Below are positions 1-11,235 of a stretch of 64,000 nucleotides of DNA, piece by piece. The notes beneath the pieces were generated by a model. It saw only the letters and a program-made list of their open reading frames with translations. It searched no databases and had not been told where the DNA came from. Position 1 is the first letter of the stretch. Each line of letters begins with the position of its first letter. The DNA lies in NCBI RefSeq assembly GCF_963583255.1, contig NC_084805.1:13175375-13239374 (forward strand), given 5' to 3'. This stretch comes from Pyrus communis. Its lineage: Eukaryota; Streptophyta; Magnoliopsida; Rosales; Rosaceae. Made by a program: the position numbers and the translations under genes.

Positions 1-1440
1 ATGGGAAGATTATTGCAACCCTAACAAACAAAGAAAAAGAAGGAGGCATTCAGTTGAGGATGTCAATGAGGGAAAGAAGAAGAAGAAGAAAAGAGCTAGT
101 TGAGGAACGGAAGAATATTGGTGCTGTGTTCAGTTTGGAGGCATGTTCTTAAGAGTTTACAAACTGCCTATATGATTCTCTCACTTCAGTGTTTACAAAC
201 TGCTCTGGTTTATTCTAATTTGGTTGTAAATTAATGATTTTACTCAAGGTAATTGGGCATGTTGCAGACCCTACTGAATTATGTAAATCTTTATCACCCA
301 TAACTGTCACGGTGAAGCAACTGTTACTTCAACTATTAACCGTTCTATGAGAGTGTATGCTACTGCCATCATTGCAGCAGTTTATAATCTAATCAAATTA
401 GTAAGAAAAACATATGTTCTCATGCATGTAGAAACTCAGTGGAGAGAATACTACATTTGCAACACAATGAAAAGAGGCAAACACATGACAAATATACTCA
501 AAAAAGAGCCCACCAATTTAATGAAGAATTCTCCAAAACTCAAAACTTTAAACGTACTTCTACAAAATCATGAAAAATTTAATAAAACCCAAATAATACG
601 TAACAAAATTGAAGCATATCTTGACATGCAAAAGGTCAAAAGGTACCTGAAGTGATGAGCAATGGATTAACATACTTTTTTTTCTTCACCTCTTTGTGAG
701 TTGCTCTTTGCATAAACTATAACCATTAAAAAAAAAAAAAAACCATTACATTAAATTTATCTGAATATTTAATCACAGGTGCACCAGAAAATTATAAAAC
801 TCAAAATTAAAAAAACCCCAAGATGAATTTAAGCAAAACCCATATCAGATTCTAAGTGGGTTTATGAAAAATAGTATTAATCCGATATCAACATAGTAAA
901 TAAATAAATAAAATAAAATAAAATAAATTGAAATTTACCTACCTTTAAGTTTCAAGGTTTTTATTTAGAATCCAAGGAAACCCCAGATCAGATTCTAATA
1001 AGTGGGTTTATCAAAAATAATAATCTAATAAGAAATTAACACTGAAAGTAAATAAGAAACCGAAAAAAAATTTGAATTTTCTTACCTTTAGTTTCTGGGT
1101 TTACACTGTGGAATCCAATTAAGAATTGAAGGATGAGATTGGTGATGGTTTTTGGTGTTTCTGGGTTCGTGGGTGGGGTTGGGGTTTTGAATCGTGATGT
1201 TAAGAGAGAGCGAGAGAAAGAATGATCAATGATGTTCACCAGAGAAGAAAAAGACGATAAAAATGGACGGACTGAGCCCCAGATAAATAGACGGTCCAGA
1301 TTCAATTAGATTTACATTGGAGTAATATTGAAATTACACAATTAAGGCAAGGGCATTTTCGCACTGTTATTATGAACAGTAAACTAGTGTGTTTTCAGCT
1401 TTAGTATAGGTTCAATTTTCTTTTACCAACTGCTTTTATT
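1..1440. other. Non-ZRK block at unit start (unit 1 copy)
   Basis: AT-rich sequence present in all three units (also 22932-24370 and 37309-38745). It holds short ORFs: the tail of an 82-aa reading frame (to 151) and a basic ORF at 347-655. The 347 ORF has 102, 100 and 90 codons in the three copies because of frameshifts and stops, so it does not look selected. The right part (1290-1400) contains a stretch with a small palindrome, CTGTTATTATGAACAG, also found near 21460, which resembles a transposon terminus. No gene family was recognised. A ZRK body that should lie left of the upstream block at 1469 is absent. Confidence 0.5.
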
Positions 1441-1468
1441 TGAGAGAGTCGGTCCTTTTAAGAATAAT

Positions 1469-1740
1469 ATGCAGTGGGACTGGCCAAAACAAATTTACAT
1501 GAAACTACTATTTTCTTGTTTCATTATCGGACAAAAAGAAAAGGACTTATGGTCACTTACAAAGAAAGAAAAAGGAAGGAGATGGGAAATTAGTGTTGGA
1601 TTTGTTGTGAGTTATTGCTTTGGAAGAGTCAAAGAAGTTGGCTATGAGAGATGAAAGAAATGTTTTTATAAACAATTAAGGGAAGAAATGGTTTTTCAAG
1701 ACGCGTAAATGCTTTCTTTCATATATTTTTCTCCCACAAT
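1469..1740 (-). promoter_or_regulatory. Relict ZRK upstream block (ATGCAGTGG block), unit 1
   Basis: Starts AATATGCAGTGGGACTGGCC and runs through a purine-rich stretch (ACAAAAAGAAAAGGAC, AAAGAAAGAAAAAGGAAGGAG). The same block lies about 170 bp upstream of the exon 1 of ZRK-b (10320). At 1469 the ZRK gene that should follow to the left has been replaced by other sequence, so the block is orphaned. A promoter role is inferred only from its repeated position. Confidence 0.5.
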
Positions 1741-1918
1741 AAGTAGGCAAATTGAGATATGAAAATAAGAATCCGGATCCTCTTTGTGAGGAATCCGTTA
1801 ATCCTGTTGATTCATCGTAAATCGTGCAGTCATAAATTATTTTAAATATTTTTATTTAAAATTAAACACAAACGGTATTTGACAAAAACTGACCGCACTA
1901 TGTACGATTAACGAACAT

Positions 1919-2480
1919 TGTGGAGCCGAAAATAATCAAGAAAAATATGGAGGCGACACGTAGATTCTTGGATGAAAAAGACAAAATTATCCTAAGCACA
2001 TCGGAACTCCCACACTCAAGAAGTAGACAACAACGGCTCAATCAAGGTCAAAAGTTATCAAAATAGGTATTTATTCAAAACCTATTTGTTCAATCCTCAT
2101 CAAATCCCCCCCATAAGGTATTTCGTATTTATTCTTTCAAAATATGATTAATTAGCTAATTAATTGATTAATTAGCCTAATTGATTACAATTACACCCAA
2201 AAACCATCATAAGTGGTCGGACCCCTTTTCTCCAAATAGGGGTCGGCCACACCCCTATAAATAGCCACCATTTCTCCCAAAAACCTAAGTTCAACTCTTT
2301 TGCAAAATTCTCCAATTTTCTCTAAACCCTTTCTTCCTCAAATTTTAACTTTGGCATCGGATGTTCTTTAGCCAAAACCCCCTACCCTCGCTCATTGTGG
2401 GCGCATGAGGCTTTTGGCCTTGACCTAAGGTGTTAATTGTTTTGCTGGTGCATTTTTGTCCACGAAGAAAAAAGGCGAAA
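1919..2480 (+). mobile_element. LTR-like fragment with TATA box (unit 1)
   Basis: Begins near TGTGGAGCC. It has a GGCTCAATCAAGG box (about 2035), GGTATTTATTCAAA, a candidate TATA box TATAAATAGCCACC (about 2257) and a pyrimidine-rich leader with TTCTCTAAACCC. The box order matches the opposite-strand element at 17.8-18.1 kb, so both are members of one LTR-like family. No primer-binding site or internal domain is attached. It abuts a truncated copia gag fragment at about 2480. Confidence 0.6.
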
Positions 2481-2482
2481 AT

Positions 2483-3071
2483 TTACAAGGAGCACAATGA
2501 CATAGCTCTTGACCAAGGTAGGTAATTGAACTTATTCAGTAGGAACAAGCACAGTTGTTGATTTGGGTTGTTCTCACCCCCTTGAGTTAAGTTGGGGGAT
2601 GAGGATGACGAGCTATCAGCACTAGAGGCATTTTCTTCTGCCATCTCTATCGATGATGAACAAACAAAGAAGTAAAAAAAAAAAAAAAAAAAGGACATAG
2701 TCAAGACCCTATGGTTCCTGCTCTAATACCATGTTGAGTTTTGGTTTCAAATCTTTGTTGTATTTCTTATTGTAAAGATTTCAAGAATGAAGGCCACTCT
2801 TATAGAGAGCCGAAAAGAAAGCTACAAGAATTGTAGGCTAACAACTACTATACATTCCCCTAAAGCTGCCCTAACAAGTGGACAAACCAAAACCTTAATT
2901 ACAAGGAAAGAAGTTCCTATAAGCAAGAAAGAAAGGTTGACAAAGAGAGGTAAGGTGAATTGACAAGGTATGGGAAGGCATGAGAGTAGGGTTAAGACCA
3001 TCACCTTAGCACATGACTTAGCTAAAGTGACGATGACAACCCATCCTTGAGATCTATTCAAATCGGTATCA
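2483..3071 (-). mobile_element. Truncated Ty1/copia element: LTR, PBS and gag start (unit 1)
   Basis: Read on the minus strand, a 340-bp LTR (3071-2732, TG...CA ends) is followed directly by a primer-binding site, TGGTATTAGAGC (2731-2720). This differs by one base from the tRNA-iMet-complementary TGGTATCAGAGC typical of plant LTR elements. A gag frame starts at 2644 (MAEENASS, serine-rich, then LNKFNYLPWSRAM, the usual Ty1/copia gag N-terminal motif). It is cut off after 53 codons at 2483. No protease, integrase or reverse transcriptase remains. Confidence 0.85.
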
Positions 3072-3074
3072 ATA

Positions 3075-3371
3075 AAATGAAACTACTAGTTTAGTTTTTT
3101 TATTATTAGAGACAAAGCAAAAGACAAATAATCTGTCAACTACAAAGAAAGTAGAAAGTCATGCAAAATTAACATATTCTAACCCACCTCCCTATTCACA
3201 AATCTTCTGCTACATATCCGCAAAACCTTACAACTTACTTTTCATTGAAGAAGCAGATGTCATTGGGTGTTTCATCAAATTCTCAAATGAATTACAAGAT
3301 CGCGAACACTTACAAAGTTTCAATAACAACCCTAAATATAAAGAATGAGAGAGCGCTATAACATTGACTTT
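3075..3371 (-). promoter_or_regulatory. ZRK upstream block interrupted by copia LTR (unit 1)
   Basis: ATGAAACTACTAG followed by a T-rich stretch, AGAGACAAAGC, AAAGACAAATAATCTGTCAA and AAGAAGCAGATGTCATTGG matches the upstream region of ZRK-e (18720-18990). The normal start ATGCAGTGG is missing because the copia LTR ends at 3071. This locates an old insertion inside a ZRK 5' flank. Confidence 0.45.
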
Positions 3372-3470
3372 GCAATTGCATAGGAGGAACTGTTATAGAG
3401 AAAGAGAAGTTGCTATGTTTTAGGAACAAAGTCATGGTCCAAGAAAATACAGCTTGGTGGTACCAGATTA
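3372..3470 (-). pseudogene. ZRK-a relict, catalytic-loop fragment (unit 1)
   Basis: On the minus strand the sequence encodes SCIFLDHDFVPK, the segment after the HRD position in the ZRK genes here, then hits a stop and a degraded SNF-type segment. At 3470 it jumps straight into GGTGGTACCAGATTACCC. In unit 3 that sequence lies 1.57 kb further on (42314), so unit 1 suffered a deletion that removed most of ZRK-a and the neighbouring pseudogene. Confidence 0.65.
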
Positions 3471-3477
3471 CCCTTCA

Positions 3478-3554
3478 CGTGCGTACCAGTTGTTGTGTAT
3501 GTGAGTTCACTATCTGCAACTGGTAAGCACGTGAACTCACATACACAACAACTG
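3478..3554. repeat. Crossed inverted repeat (24-bp arms) upstream of a ZRK relict
   Basis: Arms 3487-3510 and 3531-3554 are perfect 24-bp reverse complements with a 20-bp spacer. A second pair, 3478-3491 (GTGCGTACCAGTTG) and 3517-3530 (CAACTGGTAAGCAC), pairs with one mismatch and overlaps the first arm. The order is P-Q-P'-Q', so the two hairpins exclude each other. The copy in unit 3 is at 42336-42412. Confidence 0.8.
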
Positions 3555-3800
3555 ATCTATGTTCTCCTGAAACCTAGAACGTACAATTGCAAGATTTTTT
3601 TTATTTTTTATTTTTTAGTTTTGTGTAGCACCAAGGGCGCTTAGGATTGGATTAGATTGCACTAGGTAAACAGTACTTGAACGTGCAAGCAGAGCAGCAA
3701 TTCTACTCCATTATTTTCGTTTTCTTCTGCTGATGGCTTTCATTTGAGAATATAATTATAGTTCTGAAATCATCATATATGCTAAAACCCGGTCCAGGTG

Positions 3801-4850
3801 GTCACTGTGGATGACCAGTGGGCGGACGATATTGCCCCTTTTTTTTTCCTCCGTTTCTCTTGCTATTTCCTCCTTTGAGCAGTCGATGCTTGTTTCTCCC
3901 CTTCCGTCCGTGTGTCAATCATCTACCCAGTCTCTGTCTCGGCTATGTTCTCGGTTTTTCTCTACATTTCCGCTGCTTTCTCACATATCTCTCTTCTATT
4001 GTTCTCGAACTTGCCGTTTCTGGCTCTCAATTTTTTGTGCCTCACGGATTCTGGCTGGCTGCGCAGCGGTTAAAGCATAGAAATCGTTCATTAGGCCTGT
4101 ATTTCGACTGCATCATCTCAATTTTTGTCTCTGTCTCAGTTTTCGTCGGCTCACTGATTCACTGATTCCGGCTGCGTCTGCACAACACCTGAAGTCAATT
4201 TTTGGAAGCTTGGGTTCAATTTTGTTAGCCTTGGTTCTGCTCCTCGGTTTGCGGCTCAGAAGATCAAAATGTCCAGGTTCGAAACGGAAATGAAGCTAAA
4301 TATGGAGAGGGTTTTGAGACTTTTAGACTCATTGGACCTCTCAAGGTTTGTGTGGGAAGGAATTTATGGAGTTATACGTATAGTAGTCAAATTGTTTTTT
4401 ATGTTCTATTAAATTTAATTTAATGATTATACTTTATGCTCCTATGAGTTATTACTGTTATTTTTACTCTGAGTAGGATTTGTTGAATGACAAACTGCAA
4501 GGAGGTTTTCTAAAACGGGTATGATATGGTGTGAAACCGAATGAAGCTTACGGTCTTCTTTTGTTCTCTTTTGTTAATTTCGTGGTAAGTTTCTATAACA
4601 CTCATTAGTTATGTCTTCGAGATTCTGATGGCTAGAAATGCTAAGGTAGTGAACTGTGGAATATTGTAATAGTTTATGGTCAATGTGTTCCCATATCTAT
4701 TTGATAATTATATCCTTAGATCGTGTGGGAAGACTAGCAAGTAGCAATGATACTTTTTTTTAAGTTAGTTTCTCTTCTTACTGTAGACAAAACCATTGGG
4801 ATAACCACCTTGCTTGTACATCCTTTCAAAGCCATCCATATGTCCATATT
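3801..4850 (+). other. Relict 5' end of an unrecognised gene (unit 1)
   Basis: A CT-rich, leader-like stretch (3840-4200) is followed by an ATG at 4269 opening MSRFETEMKLNMERVLRL. The frame runs to a plausible donor, CTCTCAAG|GTTTGT (about 4347). A second exon-like piece (4788-4850) sits between TTACTGTAG and ATTG|GTAAGC. In unit 3 (42660-43720) the first exon has a frameshift (AATATGGGAGGG). The sequence is richer in GC and pyrimidine than its surroundings and is not ZRK-like. It may be a gene fragment carried in before the duplication. Function unknown. Confidence 0.35.
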
Positions 4851-6480
4851 GGTAAGCATCATTTTCCTATTTTTCTTTTATTATATGTTTCATCAAATTG
4901 TAGTATTTTGACCAACAATTTGTTATTATAAAGGAATTAGCTTCATTTTTCACAACTTGATATTTTCAATTTGGTAGCCGTACTTTATGAAGTCATTTAA
5001 ACACAGTCGACCATGTACACACATTTTTAAATTTCTTTATCAAGCCCCTTGGGACTTTGGCAAAATTTGGTGTTCCTTTTTTTTGGCTGATAGCATTAGG
5101 CTTAAGCATTATTACCTTTGGATTATATTTTATCCTGCTAGGCTTCAATATTATTTCTATTTGAGAAGTATGAGTATTTATTAGGCGTATCACCATAAGA
5201 TCGTAACCTAGCTAACGAACACACATGATGATAATACCAAAAAAAATAAAATAAAATCAAAGTTCAAACAACTCGCCAAATCATGTCTTGTCTACCACAA
5301 AGATAAAAAATAAGGCATGTCTAATCCATTTCTCAACGTTCTTTGTTACCGTTTTTACAATATTTCTATTGTCTTTTATTTTCCATTCTTGGCCAATAAA
5401 TTTTTCTAGCAACTTACTGTATGCAACTTCCCTTTTTTTTCATTCTCTACACCATGGATTCGTGTCATTTGATAACGAAATTGTACAATTACACCTTTTG
5501 CTATAGTTTTTCAAATGTGTTACGACAATTTTACATCACTATTGATATTCTACGTCTCCACCTTGCAAAAATTACAAGGTACGCTGCCATTCCTTATGAT
5601 CTACTTATCTATCATCTAGATAATCTTAACAAACATTATGTAATCCGTGTTTAGCAAAAAAATATGAACTTATATAAAAACACAAAACAATTATATATAA
5701 AAATGAACATAGACAAACTAGTTCATGCACAGTTTATGTTACTATTTCTTTCAATATTTCCACATTCGTTCATTTGATTGAAATATTGTTCTATAACAGG
5801 TTTAAACTTTGTTTTTCTAATACCTTATCACAAAATAATTCCACCTTGGACAAGTTACAAGGTATGCTGCAACTTGTGCTTTGATAAATTGCATTCAAAT
5901 TGATATTGCTTAAGAATGCATTAAACATGTTGAATTCCATGTCCGCAGCAAGAAATTAGTCAATACGATGAAAGGAGGAAGGGAGCAAGAAATTAAGAGG
6001 CTCACATACATGATATACGAAGGCGCACAAGTATCCACAACTACGTATCGTTACAATCTCCTAAAAACCCACCTCCCAGTTCACAAATATTCTGCCACAT
6101 ATCTTTATAGAACGTGACACAGTGTACATATTTCGTTGAAGACCGGTGAGAGTAGTCGTATACATGTATCAAACATAAAAAAGAGATTGCGATTGCAAAT
6201 GAGGGTTTGTTATAGAGAAAGAGAAGTTGCTAAGTTTTGGGAACAAAGTCAAAGAAAATACGGAAAATGAGGGTTTGGTACAGATATGTACGTATATTCA
6301 TTAGCAAACGAAAAATGCAACATTAAGAAATCGTACAAAGTGAGAGAAAAATGAAAATCGAACTTGCCTTGAAATCATTGAGCGCAAAGATATACACATG
6401 AATGAAGACTAGGTAGCGACCATCTCTCTGCTAAACAACTAGAAATATGAAACTATAAAGTATTGTTGAACCGATGTATA
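4851..6480. other. Unclassified AT-rich repeat region (unit 1)
   Basis: It contains two diverged copies of one motif, CACCTTGCAAAAATTACAAGGTACGCTGCC near 5560 and CACCTTGGACAAGTTACAAGGTATGCTGC near 5863 (each under 30 bases, internally similar). This suggests an old tandem or nested repeat. In units 2 and 3 the 5950 position continues into GCACGGGCACC...TTGCTGGTTTATTGC, which unit 1 has lost. No coding sequence was recognised. Copies lie at 24836-25140 (partial) and 43720-45470. Confidence 0.4.
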
Positions 6481-6482
6481 TC

Positions 6483-9400
6483 CTATTTAGACCTTCGAAG
6501 TAATCTTGTTTCTTTGTTACACAGGATCGACTTCTCAATTCGGACAAGTACTTTGGCTACATCAATCATGCATGGTCTTGCTTCCTTTTCGTCTTTGGTG
6601 CACAACAGTGCCAGTGCTAAGAAATCTTGCAATTGCTGATGTGCTTGCTCATCTGCCTCGACTTCCTCAAGAATGCAGGGATCCACAATTGTCTTGTATT
6701 GACCATTGGAAGCATTTAATTTCACTTATTTAGGAACTGATGCCATCAAGAATACAAGTAAAACCACACCAAAGCTATAAACATCAGTTTTTTCGGTGAT
6801 GTGCCTTTCACATCATCTTCAACATGCAACTGCTAAGGAGGAATCGTGATCAATAGTGAAAAGTTGGAGAGTTTGGGAAAGTAGTCATCGTCCAAGAAAA
6901 TGCATGTGGGCTTTAGATCCTTATGAATGATGGGTATGGGAGATGTAAGTGCATTTGCAACTTTCTTTGCAATTAGCATTCTAGTTTTCCATGGTACTGA
7001 TTCAATATCCCCTAAACCTCCATGGCGGTCGAGAACTCCTTTTGCTGCGTATTCAAGCACCAGAGCTGGTATAGAGAACTCTAAGCAGTAGCCCAAGAGT
7101 GTCAAAGCGTTCTTATGCATACTCTTCTGTATCGATATGATAATATCATAAATGGCCATGGACGTAACTTCAACCTCACTAGGCCAACGCACTTGGAAGT
7201 ACTTCTTAATGAGAACTGAGCGGTCATCTAAGAAATCTCTGAACAGTAGGTAGGATAAATCCTCACTTATAAGGCAAGAAGGATCAAAATTGTCGGTTGC
7301 CTTGACGAGCTCATCAGCAGAGTATGTGTGAATAGGACTAGATTTTGCTCATCAGCAGAGTATGTGTGAATATGACTAGATTTTCCATCACACTGAAGCA
7401 ATGACACGCCACAATCCCGATATCCCCAAATACTAGGATAAGCACGTGCTGGCCGACATCCGAGGGTGACGAAGCCATTTTAACATGCATGCAAGTGGTA
7501 TTGGTAAATGATAGTAAATAATTATGTAAATAAAAAGAAATACACAAATGCGGAAACGTGTTCAGAGCATACAACTAATCAAGAAAATGTGAAAAGAATT
7601 ATTATACAAAGGTACGAACAAAGGAATGGGTCCTACAGTGAGAAGACATGAAGATTCCTATACGGAAGTGCCTTAACGCTGGGATTATATGCCTCGATTC
7701 TAACTCTTGAAGTGGGGCACAAAACAAAGGGTGATGGACCAAAGTTTATAATAATAATACTAATAATAAGAAAACCATTTTCTTTCTGAACATACTAACC
7801 TCCTGTTTTGAAAACTCATATAGTACTACATAGTAGGTTTTCTAAAAACTCTGGCATGCCATGAAAAACATTCGTAAAGCATGTACGTGTAAACCTGTGC
7901 TCAGTAATGGTACTATAGTCACCTAAAGGCAAATCCGTAACACATTTGTAAATCACACCAATGATGTACTCAACTAAAGGTATCATAATCGCCTAAAGGC
8001 ATAACCATCACCTGAAGGTAAAGTTGTACGACACTGGGTTACGCTAGTGAAGAAATACGGTAGGTCCCATCACCTGAAGGTGAAGCTGTACGACTCTGGG
8101 TTATGCCAGAGAAGAAACATATACATGACATAACACACCGACACTGGTCTTGCCAATAAAGCTGGGAGTATGTCATAAATATCCTAAATTGTGTCCTATG
8201 GCCATAGACGTCTACATACTCATGTTGTGTGTATGTGCTGTATGAATCCCCATTAGATAAGCACCGTAAATATATCTCAAAAACTCATATCAAATCACCA
8301 AAGCTCAAAAGCTCAAATCCACATCTCATAAATCCAAAATAAATCATATCCGTAAATCCATATAATTTTATTTACGAAAATTCGATAATTCATAACCTTT
8401 TGTAAAACGTAAATTTGATAAGTCATAAATAATGCATAAAACGTACAATCATGAAATCATGCTTTTCATGAATGCAAGCCTAAAAATTTTATAAAAATAT
8501 GCAATTTAAGAAGGGGTCCACTCACAAATATTCCGTGGTCGGGGAGCCGCTCAAACTAGAGAGGACGAGATCACATTCCACCGATGCACCTAAACACAAA
8601 TAGAAACCATTTAATAAAAGTCTACTAAAACAATAGAATTTGGGGAAACAAACAGTGGATTATGATTCGGCACATCGAAAAACCTAAGGAGGGACCTCGG
8701 TTCCCCCATGCACCGCTACACGTTGCCATAGGGTGGCGGCTTGGGAGGCCAAGCGCCACCGTACGCGCCGAGATGGGTCACCATAAAAGTTGTTGGCGCC
8801 GTCATGGACAACAACGAAGCACAGTACCTCCGGCGAAGGTGCGTGTGCTCCATGCACTGACCTTGAAATCAGGAAAACGGTTCTGGGTCGGGTAAGATTT
8901 GGGTTTTGGGTTGCTAGGTTGGGCCGGGTTATTGGATTGAGCCCAATTATTGGGTTGGGCCCAGTTTTGGGTTGCAAGTAGGGTCGACTCGGTTTTAGGT
9001 CGTGGGTCGGCTGGTTTCTGCAAAAAATGGCCGTGAATCTAAACAGAGTCCGATTAGCTCCATTTCACAATTATAAGTAGCATGCCATATATGGATTTGA
9101 AGCTACGAAGGAGAGGAACAAAAATATACCACTGGTGTTCTTGGCCAGAAAACCGCTCGAAAGTCATCGAAAAACTGGGTGAAAACCTTCTCGATGTAGT
9201 TTTTGCGTCCAAAACACACCAAAGCGCCTAAAAAACAACCTAATTGTACTTCTAAGCACCATTTACAAAGATTTGGGGTGGTTATCAAACTTACCCATGT
9301 CAGAGACGACGAGAATTTGCCAGAGAATCCTTTGAACAGTGGTGCTGCCACTATGAAGAGAGAGAGAAATCGTCCTAGGCTTGGCGTTCGTGAGTCCGAC

Positions 9401-10156
9401 TTTGATCGGTAGAGAAAGGTTAGTAAATGTGGTGGTGCGGTGGTCGCCGGAGCTGCGAGGGATGGTTGTTCGGTGTCGAGTTTGTAGAGGAAAAGAGGGA
9501 CGAGTGGGAGAGTTTTGAGAGAGATAAGTGAAGAAAAAGAGTTGAGTGGTGAGGTGAGGTGGCAACAAGAGATTGGGTGAGTCAAGAGAGAGAGAGAGTG
9601 AAAAATGAGAGAAGGGCCAGGAAGGTGGGAGACACATAAGAGAGGGAGGAATGGGGTGTGGGCCCCACTGGCTCACAAAACAACACGCACAAAATATCTC
9701 CCAACATAAAATTACCAAATTGCCTTTCACGTTCGTAAGTCTGTAAAATCTCCATCTTAGCTCCAAATTCGATTCCGCTTGTGCCCATGCATTCGTAATG
9801 ATGGATACTACCAGGATACACCAAGGAAAAGTGTCTTACGCGACACAACAAGACGGTCAACAAAAGTCAATATTTTTGCCTCGAAGGGCATTTTTGTAAA
9901 TTCACGAATTAAAATGATAAAAATCAAAATATTTGGGGACGGGTCATTACCAGCAATAAGATCCTCCAATAACATGCTTCCATTTTTCAAGAATGAGCTA
10001 TCTCCTTCCGCCTTTCGTACTCTTGGACGCAAGGAGAAACTGGTACAAAATATATACATATATGCACATGAAAGAAGAGAAAATAGTCAAAAGGAAAGAA
10101 ACTCCACAGGAAGCTGATCAATAGAATAAACGAACTTACAAGACTTTGGATGGCAT
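6483..10156 (-). pseudogene. ZRK-b pseudokinase gene split by a 2.5-kb insertion (unit 1)
   Basis: Exon 1 (10156-10140) encodes MPSKV and ends in a GTAAGT donor. Exon 2 starts at 10039 after TTGTACCAG and encodes FSLRPRVRKAEGDSS...LLEDLIA before an insertion (7403-9951). The frame resumes at 7402 with CDGKSSHIHTYSADEL and continues through the pseudokinase domain to 6483. A 37-bp tandem duplication near 7310-7384 and a deletion near 6725-6833 (after SNFSLLITIPP) break the frame further. The catalytic loop reads HKDLKPTCIFL: Asp and Lys are kept, Asn is replaced by Cys, and the DFG site is SNF. It was a ZED1/ZRK-type adaptor gene, now not translatable as a whole. Confidence 0.88.
7403..9951. 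mobile_element. Unclassified 2.55-kb insertion inside ZRK-b exon 2 (unit 1)
   Basis: The insertion begins GACACGCCACAATCCC and ends GGGGACGGGTCATTACC. It is flanked by AGCAAT on both sides (7397-7402 and 9952-9957), a 5-6-bp target-site duplication. The uninterrupted coding sequence of ZRK-f at the same codons reads GAAGCAATAAGATCC. The ends are weakly inverted (AATGAC.CG). There is no transposase, gag or pol frame. The internal ORFs (up to 167 aa on the minus strand) show no recognisable domain. GC-rich TTGGGCCGGGTT-type repeats lie at 8880-8990. It is a non-autonomous element of unknown class, shared by all three units and so older than the duplication. Confidence 0.8.
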
Positions 10157-10319
10157 TGTTCAGATTGTACGTGCAGTTTTAAACAGTTATCGATCGATTC
10201 ATCCACCGATTCCACTGCAGATGGTATGTGAAAACAGCGCATGCAGCAGTTCTACTCCATTAGTTTCAATTTCTTTTACCAACGGCTTTCATGTGAGAAT
10301 CGGTCATTTTTAGAATAAT

Positions 10320-10620
10320 ATGCAGTGGGACTGGGCAAAACAAATTTACATGAAACTATTATTTTCTTGTTTCATCATCAGACAAAAAGAAAAGGACATA
10401 TAGCCACTTACAAAGAAAGAAAAAGGAAGGAGATAGGAAATGTGTTGGATTCGTTGTGAGTTATTTCTTAGGAAGAGTCAAAGAAGTTAGCTATGAAAGA
10501 TGAAAGAAATGTTTTTATAAACAACTAAGGGAAGAAATAGTTTTTCAAGACACATAAATGCTTTCTTTCATATATTTTGCTCCCACAATAAGTAGGCAAA
10601 TTGGGATATATGCAAATAAG
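10320..10620 (-). promoter_or_regulatory. ZRK-b upstream block (unit 1)
   Basis: AATATGCAGTGGGACTGGGC, AAATTTACATGAAACTA and the purine-rich AAAGAAAGAAAAAGGAAGG stretch start about 165 bp upstream of the ZRK-b start codon. The block recurs at ten other places in the window on the 5' side of ZRK copies. It is probably part of the promoter or 5' leader. Confidence 0.5.
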
Positions 10621-11235
10621 CCTTGTTGACGTGTTTTAGGCAGTCAACTACAACTTCTTGCGAGTCAAAGTCGGAGAGTGGTCTAGGTAGTACTCATTCA
10701 CCCATAATTGGGTTACGTTCGCGTTGTATGTACCTTGTGCTTCACCATGTATGGAGGATTTATATAATATACATGATCGAGACTTAGAGAGCATATTTGT
10801 ATAATTGCATTTGAGAGAATTTTGTATAATTATATGGAAGAAATGGAGAAGGTTCTTGCTCCCTTTGCCGCAACCTCCTTTTCTTGGACCTCTAGCTCTA
10901 GTCCTCCTTTTGTAGTCACTTTGACCTTCTTGAGCAACGGGTTTGATATGTGCACGCAATCAGGAGCTGATGTGGCAACTAGTCTTATTTCATTGATGAT
11001 GTGGACAATGTTGAAAAGTCTTCTTTTACGTGGAGACGTCCATGTAAGTCAGGTGAGGCATATAGTGTAAACAAGCTTTGTGGATACAATGAATTCCAAA
11101 CTATATTTTACACTGTCAAACACTTAAAACTAGAGATGATAATTTTGTACGTAGAGAATGAAGAAGGAAAATAATGTTTTTGGTTAGTTATTTTCTGCAG
11201 ATATTTTCCCCCCTATATAATATAGTGTAATTTAT
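10621..11235. other. Spacer between ZRK-b and SINE (unit 1)
   Basis: Repeated at 28650-29265 and 48890-49405. Short reading frames on both strands (for example 10822-11070 plus and 10648-10959 minus) vary in length between copies through small indels. Unit 3 has lost about 31 bases at GATGTGGACAATG. On the minus strand a basic, glycine-rich segment (RKGGCGKGSKN) is visible, but no family can be named with confidence. Confidence 0.35.

Noticed and set aside
347..655. 102-aa plus-strand ORF as a real gene.
   Set aside because: The copies at 23277 and 37654 end differently because of a one-base indel and a stop. No domain or codon constraint is visible.
9103..9766. Minus-strand ORFs of 160 and 167 aa, repeated in all units (also 27520-28111 and 48080-48743).
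   Set aside because: They overlap each other in different frames inside a non-autonomous insertion, differ in length between copies, and show no domain. They arise from a purine-rich, stop-poor stretch.
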